A stretch of DNA of 64,000 nt from Allobacillus halotolerans. Its GTDB lineage: Bacteria; Bacillota; Bacilli; Bacillales; Alkalibacillaceae. Positions 8,367-17,764 of this stretch are shown piece after piece; position 1 is the stretch's first letter; every line of letters starts with the position of its first letter. The translations under genes and the position numbers were made by a program. Location of the stretch: the NCBI RefSeq assembly GCF_028743495.1, contig NZ_CP117968.1, one strand, 5' to 3'. Under the pieces are notes generated by a model. The model saw only the letters and a list, made by a program, of their open reading frames with translations. It did no database searches and was not told the origin of the DNA.

Positions 8367-10070
8367 TTAGTTTCTAGGTAAACGAACCGTAATTTCAGTT
8401 CCTTCACCGAGGGTACTATCAATGTCGATCTCACCCTCATGAACCTCAACGATATGCTTCACTATCGATAGTCCTAAACCAGTCCCACCGGATTGCCGGC
8501 TTCTCGCCTGATCGACCCGGTAAAAACGTTCAAAAATCCGGTGAAGCTGTTCTTGTGGGATACCAATACCACTATCCTTAATTTGTAAGATGATTTCTTC
8601 ATCCGTTTGTTCCACCAGCCATTCAATATGGCCGCCTTCATCCGTATATTGAACAGCGTTCACATATAAATTCAATACTAATTGATACCAGCGGTGATAA
8701 TCCGCGTAGACGGTTAAATCAGTTGGAACGATAACATCCGTTTGAATATTCTTTGCTTCGATTGTCTTTTCAACTACTTGGTAAACTTCATCCATCAGCA
8801 TCTTCAAGCGAAATTCAGTTTTATCCAGTTGAAAAGAATCTTTCTCGAGTAAAGCTAAATCCAATAAATCTTCTACAAGATTATTCAATCGTTTACTCTC
8901 TTTTTCAATGATTTTCAAGAACTCTTTCTCTTTCTGTTCATCGACTTTTTGTTCCAAAAGTGTTTCAGCAAAACCTTGCATGGAAGTAAGTGGTGTTCTT
9001 AATTCATGCGAAACATTGGCAACAAAGTCTTTCCTTACATTTTCAACTTGCTTTATCTCCGTTATGTCATGACATACCACGACAATGCCTTTCCACGTGT
9101 CGTCTGCATTTTTAATCGGCGCAACATGTACATCAAAATAATGGCCTAGCGTTTCAATCAGTGCATGCTTTTTTTCTTCTGTAAAAATAGCCTCTTGAAT
9201 TAATTCATTTAAATGCTCATGATCAATGACTTCGTAGTAAACTTCACCAATGATATTTTTCTCGTCAACAGAAAAATATTCAACAAATGCATCATTGATC
9301 AGTCGAGTAATGCCTTTATCATTGACCAACAAAACACCGCTCACCATATTATTGACAACAGTCTTCAGCCGGTCATTTTGATTCTCATACTTGCCTGTAA
9401 TATAATCCAAATTACGAGCCAGGCGGTTGATTGAATGACTCAGTTCAGACGCAATCCCATAGGGGGCATCATGGATCCTTACTTGATAATCACCTTCCAC
9501 TAGCCGCTCCGCTGTATCGGCTGCCTTTCGAATCGGCATCACATAGCTATCATACAAACGATTTCCAAAACTCCATAGAAAAGCGATGATTAAAACAGCT
9601 ATAATGCTGACAAGTAGCCAAACTGTCCATTGCAATTCACGTATCGGTAGTTCTTCGCTTACGACAACCAATGTCGTACCAGCAGAAACAGAATACGTAT
9701 AAATTAATCGATCATTTTCCAATAAATACCCGGTTTCAGACGCTTGACCGCGTAAAACCTCCAAAAAGTCATCGTTATCAGGAACAAACGTAGACAATTC
9801 TTGTTGGTCATCTTGAAAATATAAGTCTACTTGAAAATATTCAGCATAATAAGCAAGGTCCGCATTGTCCAATCCACGCTGTTCCGCTTCATCCTCAAGT
9901 TGCTCACCGATAAAGTTCGCATCATTATCTAGTTGTTGTTCAGCCGACTGAACGATATAGTGCTGTGCGATTTGAGAGAATATATAACCAAGCACAGTGA
10001 AAAAAGCAATGATCAATAGAATATAAATATATAATGTATTTCGGTTTCCAGTTTTCCGGCTTTTCGTCAT
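8367..10070 (-). CDS. phoR: Phosphate-response sensor histidine kinase PhoR
   Basis: A 567-residue membrane kinase. Transmembrane segments lie near residues 12-33 and 150-172 and flank an acidic extracytoplasmic domain. HAMP, PAS (from about 238), HisKA with VSHELRTPLTSM (His near 355) and a HATPase domain with GTGLGLSIVKHIV follow. In B. subtilis PhoR controls the Pho regulon together with PhoP. The position between phoP and polA identifies it as PhoR rather than the similar WalK. Its start is 3 nt after the phoP stop, so the pair is translationally coupled. Confidence 0.92.
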   Translation of the reverse strand: MTKSRKTGNRNTLYIYILLIIAFFTVLGYIFSQIAQHYIVQSAEQQLDNDANFIGEQLEDEAEQRGLDNADLAYYAEYFQVDLYFQDDQQELSTFVPDNDDFLEVLRGQASETGYLLENDRLIYTYSVSAGTTLVVVSEELPIRELQWTVWLLVSIIAVLIIAFLWSFGNRLYDSYVMPIRKAADTAERLVEGDYQVRIHDAPYGIASELSHSINRLARNLDYITGKYENQNDRLKTVVNNMVSGVLLVNDKGITRLINDAFVEYFSVDEKNIIGEVYYEVIDHEHLNELIQEAIFTEEKKHALIETLGHYFDVHVAPIKNADDTWKGIVVVCHDITEIKQVENVRKDFVANVSHELRTPLTSMQGFAETLLEQKVDEQKEKEFLKIIEKESKRLNNLVEDLLDLALLEKDSFQLDKTEFRLKMLMDEVYQVVEKTIEAKNIQTDVIVPTDLTVYADYHRWYQLVLNLYVNAVQYTDEGGHIEWLVEQTDEEIILQIKDSGIGIPQEQLHRIFERFYRVDQARSRQSGGTGLGLSIVKHIVEVHEGEIDIDSTLGEGTEITVRLPRN

Positions 10071-10073
10071 TTT

Positions 10074-10760
10074 TTATCCCTCAATTTTATAGCCAATTCC
10101 TCTTACCGTTTTAATCAATGTTGGTTTTTTGGGATCGAGCTCTAGTTTTTCACGTAGATGGCTAATATGTACATCAACGATTCTTGTGTCTCCAACGAAG
10201 TCAAAATCCCAAACATCCTTTAGTAATTTGGCACGTGGAACCGGTTTGTTTTTTCGATTCACCAAATAGACGAGCAAATCAAATTCTCTTTTTGTAAACT
10301 CAACCGGCTCATCTTCTTTAAATACTTCATACGTTTCTGGGTCAATACGGATATGAGCCAGTCGAATCTGTTTGTCTAACTTTTTCGCCGGCTGCATTCG
10401 TCTCAGTACGACCTTCACACGAGTCACCAATTCTTTCGGGCTGAAAGGCTTTGTCATATAATCATCTGCACCATATTCAAGTCCAGTGATCATATCTTGC
10501 TCCTGGCGCTTGGCTGTTAACATAATGATTGGTGTGTGAATATCATCTTGTCTCAATTTTTGACAGATTTCCATGCCGTTCATCGACGGAAGCATCAAAT
10601 CCAACACGATAAGATCGAAATGATCATTCTTCGCTGCTTCATATGCTTGCTTACCATCTTGATATACGACCGTTTCATAACCTTCCTGTTCTAGATTATA
10701 TTCAATCAATGTGGTGATCGAATCCTCATCATCTACAATTAAAATACGTCGGTCCATCAT
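10074..10760 (-). CDS. phoP: Response regulator PhoP (OmpR family)
   Basis: This 228-residue regulator has a receiver domain with the acidic pair in ILIVDDEDS, the phosphoacceptor Asp in LIVLDLMLP (about residue 54) and Lys in MTKPFSPKEL. An OmpR/PhoB winged helix follows, with VVDVHISHLREKL and a KTVRGIGYK end. It pairs with the adjacent kinase PhoR. The start is one of two ATG codons in tandem (10760 or 10757) after an AGGGG site. In B. subtilis mdh lies immediately upstream; here a YyaL-type gene and two small genes separate them. Confidence 0.94.
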   Translation of the reverse strand: MMDRRILIVDDEDSITTLIEYNLEQEGYETVVYQDGKQAYEAAKNDHFDLIVLDLMLPSMNGMEICQKLRQDDIHTPIIMLTAKRQEQDMITGLEYGADDYMTKPFSPKELVTRVKVVLRRMQPAKKLDKQIRLAHIRIDPETYEVFKEDEPVEFTKREFDLLVYLVNRKNKPVPRAKLLKDVWDFDFVGDTRIVDVHISHLREKLELDPKKPTLIKTVRGIGYKIEG

Positions 10761-10853
10761 GTCATCCCCTACTATTCTGTTGTATTTATCATATCGATAA
10801 TTAACTAGTTTGAAAAGTAATAAGAGGCATGAACACTCTTAACAAAAGAAACG

Positions 10854-10888
10854 AAAATGGAACATCCATTTGCGCGATGCTCCATTTT
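10854..10888 (-). terminator. Stem-loop terminator after the YyaL-type gene
   Basis: The arms 10854-10866 and 10876-10888 pair over 13 bp with one G-T wobble and a 9-nt loop. Leftward, a TTTTCGTTTCTTTT stretch follows; rightward a T6 run follows, so it could work in both directions. It separates the upstream gene from phoP. Confidence 0.75.
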
Positions 10889-10913
10889 TTATTTAGTTCA
10901 TTAAATGGTAGAC

Positions 10914-12965
10914 CTACTTTCCAAATAAATCACCAATGACGTTTTGGTAATTCGTCGTCGGTGCTTGACAGGAGAAGTTTTCACAAACAAATAATGTCGT
11001 TTGATCATTTATTTGTTGATAATCTTTCGTGAACGGGGCCACTTTCACTAATTCGTTTGCCTCACCTGCAATTAATGAGATTTGTGGACTGTAACTTTGT
11101 TGATAATGATGAACGAATTCTCTAAAGCCATCTTCTTTTTTATTACCTAACAAGACGACTTCTTTGGATGGGAATTCGGTCATTAACAAACTTTGCAAGA
11201 AAAAGCTCGTGACGTATGGATGTTTCTGAACAATGGAATAGAATAAGTGATACATTTCTTCAAGTTTTTCAATATAAACAGTTTCACCAGTCAATGCCCC
11301 CAACCGGGCTAATAGTACTCCCGCTACACTGTTTCCTGATGGGATAGCTCCTTCTTGAATCTCCTTTTCACGATCGATCAATGTTTCACCATCTTCACCA
11401 TTAAAGAAGAATCCACCTTCATCATCGTCCCAAAATAATGTGAATAGTTCATCCATCAATTGCTTGGCTTTTTGTAAGTAATTCAAGTCAAAATCAATTT
11501 CATAAAATTCTAGATAGGCCCATATTAAATAGCCGTAATCATCCAAGTAAGCTTTATATTTTACGTCATTCTCTCTGTATCTGGCCATTAAACGTCTATT
11601 TTGAAACAAATTTTCCTCGATAAATGTAAGTGCTTGTGACGCCATATCAGCATAGGCAGGTTGCTGATATGCCTTGGCTGCTTTTAGCAACGCGGTAATC
11701 ATCATCGCATTCCAGGAAGTTAGGATTTTATCATCCACATGCGGATAAACTCGTTTTTCCCTTTCAATTAAAAGTAGTTTTCTCGCTTCTTCCAACTGTT
11801 CATTTAGCTCATGAACCGACAACGTATTTCGCTCAGCGACTTGTTTTAAATCTACGTCAATTAAATGAGGAATATTCTTTCCTTCAAAATTACCCTGTTT
11901 TGTTATTTGGTAAGCATCTGTATATAAATCACCCAACTGCTCGCCCAAGATTTGATAGACCTCTTCAAAAGACCAAACATAATACTTTCCTTCTTGCCCT
12001 TCCGAATCGGCATCAATGCCCGAGTAGAAGACGCCTTCTTCACTCGTCATTTCCCTCTGTATAAATTGGATGATTTGCTCACTGATTTGTTGGTAAAAAG
12101 GCTTACGTGTAACTTGATAAGCCTCCGTATAAGCCATCAACAAAAAGGCTTGATCATACAGCATTTTCTCGAAATGGGGTACTAGCCACTTTTCATCTGT
12201 GGCATAACGTGTAAAACCAAATCCGACATGATCCCACAAACCACCATTAGCCATTGCTTGGAGTGTGTGTTCAGCCATTTGCAATGCCTGTTCATTATTC
12301 GTTTGATCATAATAACGGAGTAAAAAAAGGATATTTTGTGGTGATGGGAACTTAGGCGCTCCACCGAAACCACCATCTGTTTCATCGTATAATCGAGTAA
12401 ACAACTCATATCCTCTGTGTACAGCCGTTTGATCCAAGCGCTGCTCACCCGCCTTCAATTGAGATCGCTTAATCGCCTGCTCAACACTGGCCGTCACATC
12501 CTTGATTTGCTCTTTGTCATTCTTATACGTCTTATATAACTGTGTGACAACTTCTGTGAAGCTCGGTAACCCATAGCGTCCCTTCGGTGGAAAATAGGTT
12601 CCTGCATAAAATGGTACATGTTCCGGTGTCATGAAGACGGATAAAGGCCATCCGCCATGCCCTGTCATCTGTTGACAGATTTTCATGTAGATCGAGTCGA
12701 CATCCGGCCGTTCTTCCCGGTCGACCTTAACGGAGACAAAACGTTCATTTAGCAGTTTAGCCGTTTCTTCATCTTCGAAACTTTCATCAGCCATGACATG
12801 GCACCAATGACAGGTTGAGTACCCAATGGATAGAAAGATCGGCTTGTCTTCTGTTTTCGCCTTCTCGAATGCTTCTTCACCCCATGGATACCATTCGACT
12901 GGGTTGTATGCATGTTGTAGTAGATACGGTGATTTTTCATCGATTAGGTGATTGGGTTTTCCCAT
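10914..12965 (-). CDS. YyaL-type thioredoxin-domain protein (DUF255, SPATA20 family)
   Basis: The 683-residue protein starts with a thioredoxin-like DUF255 domain containing STCHWCHVMADESFED (CxxC-type motif near residue 52). A long alpha/alpha-barrel part resembling glucosamine isomerases or cellulase-like folds follows (GGLWDHVGFGFTRYATD, PHFEKMLYDQA, LTSWNAMMI). These motifs identify the family, whose biochemical role is not established; a redox or carbohydrate-related role is speculation. Start ATG at 12965 has a GGAGTG site. In B. subtilis yyaL is far from phoP, so its place between mdh and phoP is an insertion relative to that order. Terminators on both sides suggest a single-gene unit. 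Confidence 0.85.
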   Translation of the reverse strand: MGKPNHLIDEKSPYLLQHAYNPVEWYPWGEEAFEKAKTEDKPIFLSIGYSTCHWCHVMADESFEDEETAKLLNERFVSVKVDREERPDVDSIYMKICQQMTGHGGWPLSVFMTPEHVPFYAGTYFPPKGRYGLPSFTEVVTQLYKTYKNDKEQIKDVTASVEQAIKRSQLKAGEQRLDQTAVHRGYELFTRLYDETDGGFGGAPKFPSPQNILFLLRYYDQTNNEQALQMAEHTLQAMANGGLWDHVGFGFTRYATDEKWLVPHFEKMLYDQAFLLMAYTEAYQVTRKPFYQQISEQIIQFIQREMTSEEGVFYSGIDADSEGQEGKYYVWSFEEVYQILGEQLGDLYTDAYQITKQGNFEGKNIPHLIDVDLKQVAERNTLSVHELNEQLEEARKLLLIEREKRVYPHVDDKILTSWNAMMITALLKAAKAYQQPAYADMASQALTFIEENLFQNRRLMARYRENDVKYKAYLDDYGYLIWAYLEFYEIDFDLNYLQKAKQLMDELFTLFWDDDEGGFFFNGEDGETLIDREKEIQEGAIPSGNSVAGVLLARLGALTGETVYIEKLEEMYHLFYSIVQKHPYVTSFFLQSLLMTEFPSKEVVLLGNKKEDGFREFVHHYQQSYSPQISLIAGEANELVKVAPFTKDYQQINDQTTLFVCENFSCQAPTTNYQNVIGDLFGK

Positions 12966-13074
12966 ATGCGGTCACTCCAATAATTGATTTTAACGAGTCG
13001 TTTCCCTCATATCCTATTATCTTATCCTGTTATAAGTATGACCAAACAAAGTATAAACGTCAAAAATAGAAAAC

Positions 13075-13109
13075 AGGCATTCACCCGCCAGTTAAGATGG
13101 TGAACGCCT
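13075..13109 (-). terminator. Probable terminator after the YugN-like gene
   Basis: The arms AGGCATTCACC (13075-13085) and GGTGAACGCCT (13099-13109) pair with one mismatch. On the minus strand TGTTTTCTATTTTT follows. It is 27 bp after the stop of the gene at 13136. Confidence 0.65.
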
Positions 13110-13135
13110 TATTCAACAGTACATGCTATACTTTT

Positions 13136-13561
13136 TTAAACTTCTTCTAAAAAGTTCACATGGGAAACAATTTTTTCAACAGCTTCCTCGCCATTTTCTT
13201 CCCACTCATTCTTATCATGAATCTTTCCGTCCGTATCCAGCGGCTTTTGAAATTGTCCCAGACCTGAAATGGTTGCTAAAGCATTTGCATCTTTCTCTAA
13301 ACCAATATTGACAACATGTTTAATGACATACGGTTTTTCAAATTCAATTAACGCATTGGGGCGATCGAGTTCACCTTCGATTACTTGAAAGGGTAAGCGC
13401 AAGTAAATGGTTTCACCTGCTTCTCGCCATAAAATCGAATCGATGCAACCACGATCGTAGTCCCAGCAACCACCAAGTGTAAATTTTAGTCTTTTAGCTT
13501 CTGAGAGCATGTTTCCATAAAAGGTTCGCTTACCTTCAATCGTTGTATCCAATTCAATCAT
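13136..13561 (-). CDS. YugN-like family protein
   Basis: A 141-residue soluble protein with no signal peptide or membrane segment. The segment GGCWDYDRGCIDS near residue 30 and the following YLRLPFQVIEGELD strand pattern resemble the YugN family of Bacillus. The function of that family is unknown. The C-terminal 30 residues are acidic and probably helical. It stands alone, with a terminator 27 bp downstream and no close neighbour upstream. The family assignment is from memory of the motif and is the main uncertainty; that the frame is a gene is well supported by length and composition. Confidence 0.68.
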   Translation of the reverse strand: MIELDTTIEGKRTFYGNMLSEAKRLKFTLGGCWDYDRGCIDSILWREAGETIYLRLPFQVIEGELDRPNALIEFEKPYVIKHVVNIGLEKDANALATISGLGQFQKPLDTDGKIHDKNEWEENGEEAVEKIVSHVNFLEEV

Positions 13562-13659
13562 ATGAATCCACCTTTACAATAGAGTTTATGATGGTCATAG
13601 TATTGGCCGATTGAGATGGAAACATACTGGATTTTATGAAACTTTTGGTATGGACGGAT

Positions 13660-13697
13660 CAAGGCATATACCTTCGTAAACAGGAAAATATGCCTTG
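13660..13697. other. 10-bp stem-loop in intergenic region
   Basis: CAAGGCATAT (13660-13669) and ATATGCCTTG (13688-13697) are perfectly complementary with an 18-nt loop. A GTTTTG follows on the plus strand, but no plus-strand gene ends before it. On the minus strand it lies downstream of the DUF2188 gene but lacks a T run. It may be a weak terminator or an mRNA-end structure. Confidence 0.35.
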
Positions 13698-13834
13698 TTT
13701 TGCAGAAGTGAAACGACACTCGAAGAGATCCTCTACTTAAGAAATAACAAATGATCTCTAAGAAGAAACAGTAATATATTTCCCGAGAAATATCGATTTA
13801 TATTTTAGTTTTGATTCCAATCCTTTACTGCTTT

Positions 13835-14086
13835 TTACTTTGTTTCATAATCATATTGCTCTTCAATTTCCCCTGAAGAACTGTGAACATAAGCAATTGT
13901 GTCATTTTCTTCAGCAAGTTCGATTGCTTTTTCGATTGCCTCGTCCTTTGAATCTGTTGTATATTCTGGTTCGTCTTTTCCTTCTTCCTTCACTGCCCAT
14001 TCTTCATCAAAAGGAACAACATGATACCGAGCATCATCCGTTCCTGCTCTTTCTTTAAAAAACTCTTTGCGTTCTTTTTCAGACAT
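13835..14086 (-). CDS. DUF2188 domain small protein
   Basis: An 83-residue charged protein with the DUF2188 pattern: YHVVPFDEEWAVKEEG, then a Thr-Lys-Asp-Glu-Ala helix (SKDEAIEKAIELA) and the ending IAYVHSSSGEIEEQYDY. The family is common in Firmicutes and of unknown function. The start is supported by AAAGGAGGC 9-10 nt before the ATG. It is a single gene between mdh and the YugN-like gene. Confidence 0.85.
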   Translation of the reverse strand: MSEKERKEFFKERAGTDDARYHVVPFDEEWAVKEEGKDEPEYTTDSKDEAIEKAIELAEENDTIAYVHSSSGEIEEQYDYETK

Positions 14087-14164
14087 GTGTGTAGCCTCCT
14101 TTGTTTGGTTGAAAATTCATGTTGCATTAGTCGATACCCGAATCACATCTTGAAAAACATAAAA

Positions 14165-14196
14165 ATCCACCTTGGAATGAATGTTCCAAGGTGGAT
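14165..14196 (-). terminator. Terminator of the citZ-icd-mdh cluster
   Basis: A perfect 13-bp stem (14165-14177 with 14184-14196) has a 6-nt loop and is followed leftward by TTTTT. It lies 10 bp past the mdh stop. Confidence 0.92.
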
Positions 14197-14206
14197 CAGT
14201 TTACGT

Positions 14207-15154
14207 TTATTTATTTTTGTTTAATACGTCCATTACTTGTTGAACGGATTGTGCTGATTGATCTAATTGAGTTTTTTCTTCATCTGTTAAATCAAGCTCG
14301 ATGATCTTCTCGAGTCCGTTACCACCGAGAACTGTCGGCACTCCTAAATACATATCATGATAGCCATATTCACCTTCAAGATAAGCGATCGCAGGTAAAA
14401 TTCGTCGCTGGTCTTTCAAGATTGCTTCTGTCATCTCTGTTAATGCAGCAGCAGGGGCATAGTATGCTGAACCACTTCCGAGTAACCCGACGATTTCACC
14501 GCCGCCTTTCCGTGTGCGTTCCACAATTTCTTCAAGACGGTTTTTAGAAATCAGTTTCTCTAATGGAATACCTCCTGCATGCGAATAACGCAGCATTGGT
14601 ACCATGTCATCACCATGTCCACCAAGGACGAAGCCGGAAACATCCTTTACGGAGACATCCAGTTCCTCAGCGACAAATGCACGAAAACGTGCTGTATCCA
14701 ATACACCAGACTGACCAATGACCCGTTTTTTCGGTAGACCAGCTGTTTGATATACCGTGTAGGTCATCGCATCAACTGGATTTGTTAGCACAAGGATGAT
14801 CGGCTCCTTGGAGTGCTGCATAATTTCTTGCGTTACAGATTTCATAATCTTAGAATTCGTCGCTACAAGATCGTCTCGACTCATTCCCGGTTTTCTGGCA
14901 ATTCCTGCAGTAATGATGACAACGTCGGAATCTTTTGTATCAGCATAATCCGATGTTCCAACAATATTTGCATCAAATCGTTGTACTGGACTTGCTTCCA
15001 ACATATCAAGGGCCTTGCCTTTTGTCGGGTCTTCCATATCTGGAATATCGACTAATACGACGTCAGCCAGTTCTTTCTGAGCAATCATCAAAGCGGCCGT
15101 GGCACCGGTGAATCCGGCACCGATGACTGAGACTTTCCTACGCTTGATTGTCAT
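14207..15154 (-). CDS. mdh: Malate dehydrogenase (LDH-like, NAD)
   Basis: Mdh oxidises malate to oxaloacetate in the TCA cycle. The 315 residues are typical of the LDH-like MDH of Bacillus. The nucleotide motif is GAGFTGATAA near residue 12, substrate-binding arginines lie in ARKPGMSRDDL, and the active-site histidine is in GGHGDDMVP, near residue 181. GGGAGG precedes the ATG. It is last in a citZ-icd-mdh series on one strand, with a strong terminator after it. Confidence 0.97.
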   Translation of the reverse strand: MTIKRRKVSVIGAGFTGATAALMIAQKELADVVLVDIPDMEDPTKGKALDMLEASPVQRFDANIVGTSDYADTKDSDVVIITAGIARKPGMSRDDLVATNSKIMKSVTQEIMQHSKEPIILVLTNPVDAMTYTVYQTAGLPKKRVIGQSGVLDTARFRAFVAEELDVSVKDVSGFVLGGHGDDMVPMLRYSHAGGIPLEKLISKNRLEEIVERTRKGGGEIVGLLGSGSAYYAPAAALTEMTEAILKDQRRILPAIAYLEGEYGYHDMYLGVPTVLGGNGLEKIIELDLTDEEKTQLDQSAQSVQQVMDVLNKNK

Positions 15155-15216
15155 CCAAAGCCTCCCTCAATTCGATTTCAACCAATTGATTTTAGCTTTC
15201 CACAAATAAAGAAGTA

Positions 15217-16488
15217 TTAACCCATGTTTTTGATAAGTTCATCAGCAAATTCAGAAGTCTTAACTTCTGTTGCATTATCCATCAAACGAGCGAAGTCATA
15301 AGTAACGACTTTGCTTGCAATTGTTTTATCCATAGCTTTTGCGATTAATTCACTTGCTTCTCTCCAGCCTAAGTGGTCAAGCATCAATGTACCTGACAAG
15401 ATTACTGAAGATGGGTTCACTTTATCCATGCCCGCATATTTTGGAGCTGTACCGTGAGTCGCTTCAAAGATCGCATGTCCAGTATCATTGTTAATGTTCG
15501 CTCCCGGAGCAATTCCGATTCCACCAACTTGTGCTGCTAGAGCGTCGGAGATATAGTCACCGTTTAAGTTCATTGTCGCAACAACTTCAAACTCTTTAGG
15601 ACGTGTGAGGATCTGTTGCAAGAAGATATCTGCAATCGCATCTTTAACGATGATTTTACCAGCATCTTCCGCTTCTTTTTGTGCTTTATCAGCTTCTTCG
15701 CGACCTTTTTCATCAGCAATTGCATCGTATTCATTCCACGTAAATACTTTGTCGCCGTATTCACGTTCAGCTAATTCATAGCCCCAGCTCTTGAAAGCAC
15801 CTTCTGTAAATTTCATGATGTTTCCTTTGTGAACGAGTGTAACAGACTTTTTACCTTCGTTTAGTGCATACTCAATCGCTGCACGAACCAAGCGCTCAGT
15901 ACCTTCTTTGGAAACTGGCTTAATTCCGATACCAGAAGTTTCTGGGAAGCGGATTTTATCTACACCCATTTCATTTTGGATGAAGTCAATGACTTTCTTC
16001 ACTTCATCAGTTCCTTCTTGCCACTCAATACCCGCATAAATATCTTCTGTATTTTCACGGAAAATTTGCATGTCTACATCTTCAGGGTGTTTAACCGGAG
16101 AAGGTACCCCTTCGAAATAGCGAACAGGACGTAGGCACGTAAATAGGTCAAGCTCTTGACGTAATGCAACGTTTAGAGAACGAATTCCTCCACCAATTGG
16201 TGTAGTCAATGGACCTTTAATCGCAATTTTGTAATCACGAATTGTTTCTAATGTTTCGCTTGGTAGCCATTCACCTGTTTTGTCATATGCTTTTTGACCA
16301 GCAAGAACTTCTTTCCATACAATTTTCTTTTCGCCGTTGTAAGCTTTTTCAACAGCTTGTTCGAGTACGCGTGAAGCGGCAGCCCAGATGTCCGGACCTG
16401 TTCCATCTCCTTCGATATATGGAATGATTGCATGATTTGGAACGTTCATTTTTCCATTTTCTACTGTAATTTTTTCACCTTGTGTCAT
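15217..16488 (-). CDS. icd: Isocitrate dehydrogenase (NADP)
   Basis: Icd decarboxylates isocitrate to 2-oxoglutarate with NADP. The 423-residue length and motifs fit the bacterial dimeric enzyme: the substrate loop GGGIRSLNVALRQELDLF with the conserved serine, FRENTEDIYAG, MNLNGDYISDA metal-binding aspartates, and the coenzyme segment ATHGTAPKYAGMDKVNP. GGAGG lies 7 nt before the ATG. It is between citZ and mdh, all leftward, and a stem-loop sits just upstream at 16561. Confidence 0.97.
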   Translation of the reverse strand: MTQGEKITVENGKMNVPNHAIIPYIEGDGTGPDIWAAASRVLEQAVEKAYNGEKKIVWKEVLAGQKAYDKTGEWLPSETLETIRDYKIAIKGPLTTPIGGGIRSLNVALRQELDLFTCLRPVRYFEGVPSPVKHPEDVDMQIFRENTEDIYAGIEWQEGTDEVKKVIDFIQNEMGVDKIRFPETSGIGIKPVSKEGTERLVRAAIEYALNEGKKSVTLVHKGNIMKFTEGAFKSWGYELAEREYGDKVFTWNEYDAIADEKGREEADKAQKEAEDAGKIIVKDAIADIFLQQILTRPKEFEVVATMNLNGDYISDALAAQVGGIGIAPGANINNDTGHAIFEATHGTAPKYAGMDKVNPSSVILSGTLMLDHLGWREASELIAKAMDKTIASKVVTYDFARLMDNATEVKTSEFADELIKNMG

Positions 16489-16560
16489 TGAAATACCTCC
16501 TCATTTTTTACATCCATTTATTTGTTGTCTGAAAATTGTTAAAAGATCCAGACAACATCA

Positions 16561-16585
16561 CAAAAGCCGGAAATCCCGGCTTTTG
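16561..16585 (-). other. Stem-loop between citZ and icd
   Basis: A perfect 10-bp stem CAAAAGCCGG/CCGGCTTTTG has a 5-nt loop. It lacks a long T run on the minus strand, where TTTTGTGATG follows. It may be an attenuating or mRNA-stabilising structure that lowers citZ-to-icd readthrough, rather than a full terminator. Confidence 0.6.
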
Positions 16586-16617
16586 AATAATTTATCGTAC
16601 CTTAACTCACACGCTAC

Positions 16618-17733
16618 TTAGCGTTCATTAAGTGGTACATACTTCTGTTTGCTTGGGCCTACCCACTCAGCTCTTGGGCGAATCAAGCGGTTATCAGCAT
16701 ACTGTTCAAGGATGTGTGCTAACCAACCTGATACACGGCTTACTGCGAAGATTGGTGTAAAGAGATCGTGGTCGATCCCTAAACTATGATATACAGACGC
16801 AGAATAGAAATCAACGTTTGCAGGTAATCCTTTGTTTTCTTTAATATAGTCCTCAATCTTAACTGACATTTCATACCATTTACTTTCGCCTGCAATCTCT
16901 GTCAATTGCTTGGACATTTCTTTCAAGTGCTTGGCACGTGGATCGCCATTTTTATATACTCTGTGACCCATGCCCATAATTTTTTCTTTGTTCTCTAGTT
17001 TTTTCTCGATATGTGGAATAGCATTGTCGACTTCACCAATTTCAGAAAGCATCGCCATGACACGCTCATTCGCACCACCGTGAAGTGGTCCTTTAAGTGC
17101 CCCAATTGCTGCAGTAACACCAGAATATACATCTGAAAGTGTTGCTACACAAACACGTGCTGTGAATGTGGATGCGTTTAACTCATGGTCAGCATGTAGC
17201 ACTAGCGCTTTATTGAAAGCTTTTACTTCAATGTCTTCTGGATCTTTTCCATTCAACATATATAAGAAGTTTTCAGCATAGCTATTCTCTTTCTTTGGAG
17301 AAACTGGGTCTTTTCCATTACGAATACGTGCAAAAGCAGTAACGATCGTTGAGATTTTTGCCTGTAAACGAACAGCTTTACGGCGATTCGCTTCTTCATC
17401 CATTGTATCTGCTTCGTCATCATACAGACCAAGCATAGAAACGGCTGTGCGCAAAGCTGCCATTGGATGAACCGTTTTCAAATCATACGATTTCAAGTGA
17501 TCAACGATTTCAGAAGGGATGTCCATATTCTCTGCTAAATCGTTTTTAAATTTGTCTAATTCGTCTTTTGTCGGTAATTTTTGATTCCAAAGAAGGTAAA
17601 CAACTTCCTCGAAACTTGAATTTTCTGCAAGATCATCAATATCGTAACCCACATAGGTGAGCTTATCATCAATGATCGAGCTAATAGACGATTCTGTTGC
17701 TACAATTCCTTCAAGTCCCTTTGTGTTTGACAT
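16618..17733 (-). CDS. citZ: Citrate synthase
   Basis: Citrate synthase condenses acetyl-CoA and oxaloacetate. The 371 residues match the short Gram-positive type. Catalytic histidines are in LHADHELNASTFTARV and MGHRVYKNGDPRAK, with the GGANERVM segment and the C-terminal RPRAEWVGP. A GGAGAGAG site precedes the ATG. It is the first gene of the citZ-icd-mdh cluster, with a clear promoter at 17820-17848 and a 20-bp palindrome in its leader. These suggest control at this point. Confidence 0.97.
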   Translation of the reverse strand: MSNTKGLEGIVATESSISSIIDDKLTYVGYDIDDLAENSSFEEVVYLLWNQKLPTKDELDKFKNDLAENMDIPSEIVDHLKSYDLKTVHPMAALRTAVSMLGLYDDEADTMDEEANRRKAVRLQAKISTIVTAFARIRNGKDPVSPKKENSYAENFLYMLNGKDPEDIEVKAFNKALVLHADHELNASTFTARVCVATLSDVYSGVTAAIGALKGPLHGGANERVMAMLSEIGEVDNAIPHIEKKLENKEKIMGMGHRVYKNGDPRAKHLKEMSKQLTEIAGESKWYEMSVKIEDYIKENKGLPANVDFYSASVYHSLGIDHDLFTPIFAVSRVSGWLAHILEQYADNRLIRPRAEWVGPSKQKYVPLNER

Positions 17734-17764
17734 CGTATCTCTCTCCTTTTTTTCTTTTTGTCAA

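Noticed and set aside
8367..10760. WalRK rather than PhoPR
   Set aside because: The receiver/kinase domains alone are ambiguous, but the position next to polA-mutM and upstream relation to mdh is that of phoPR, and no walHIJ-type genes follow.
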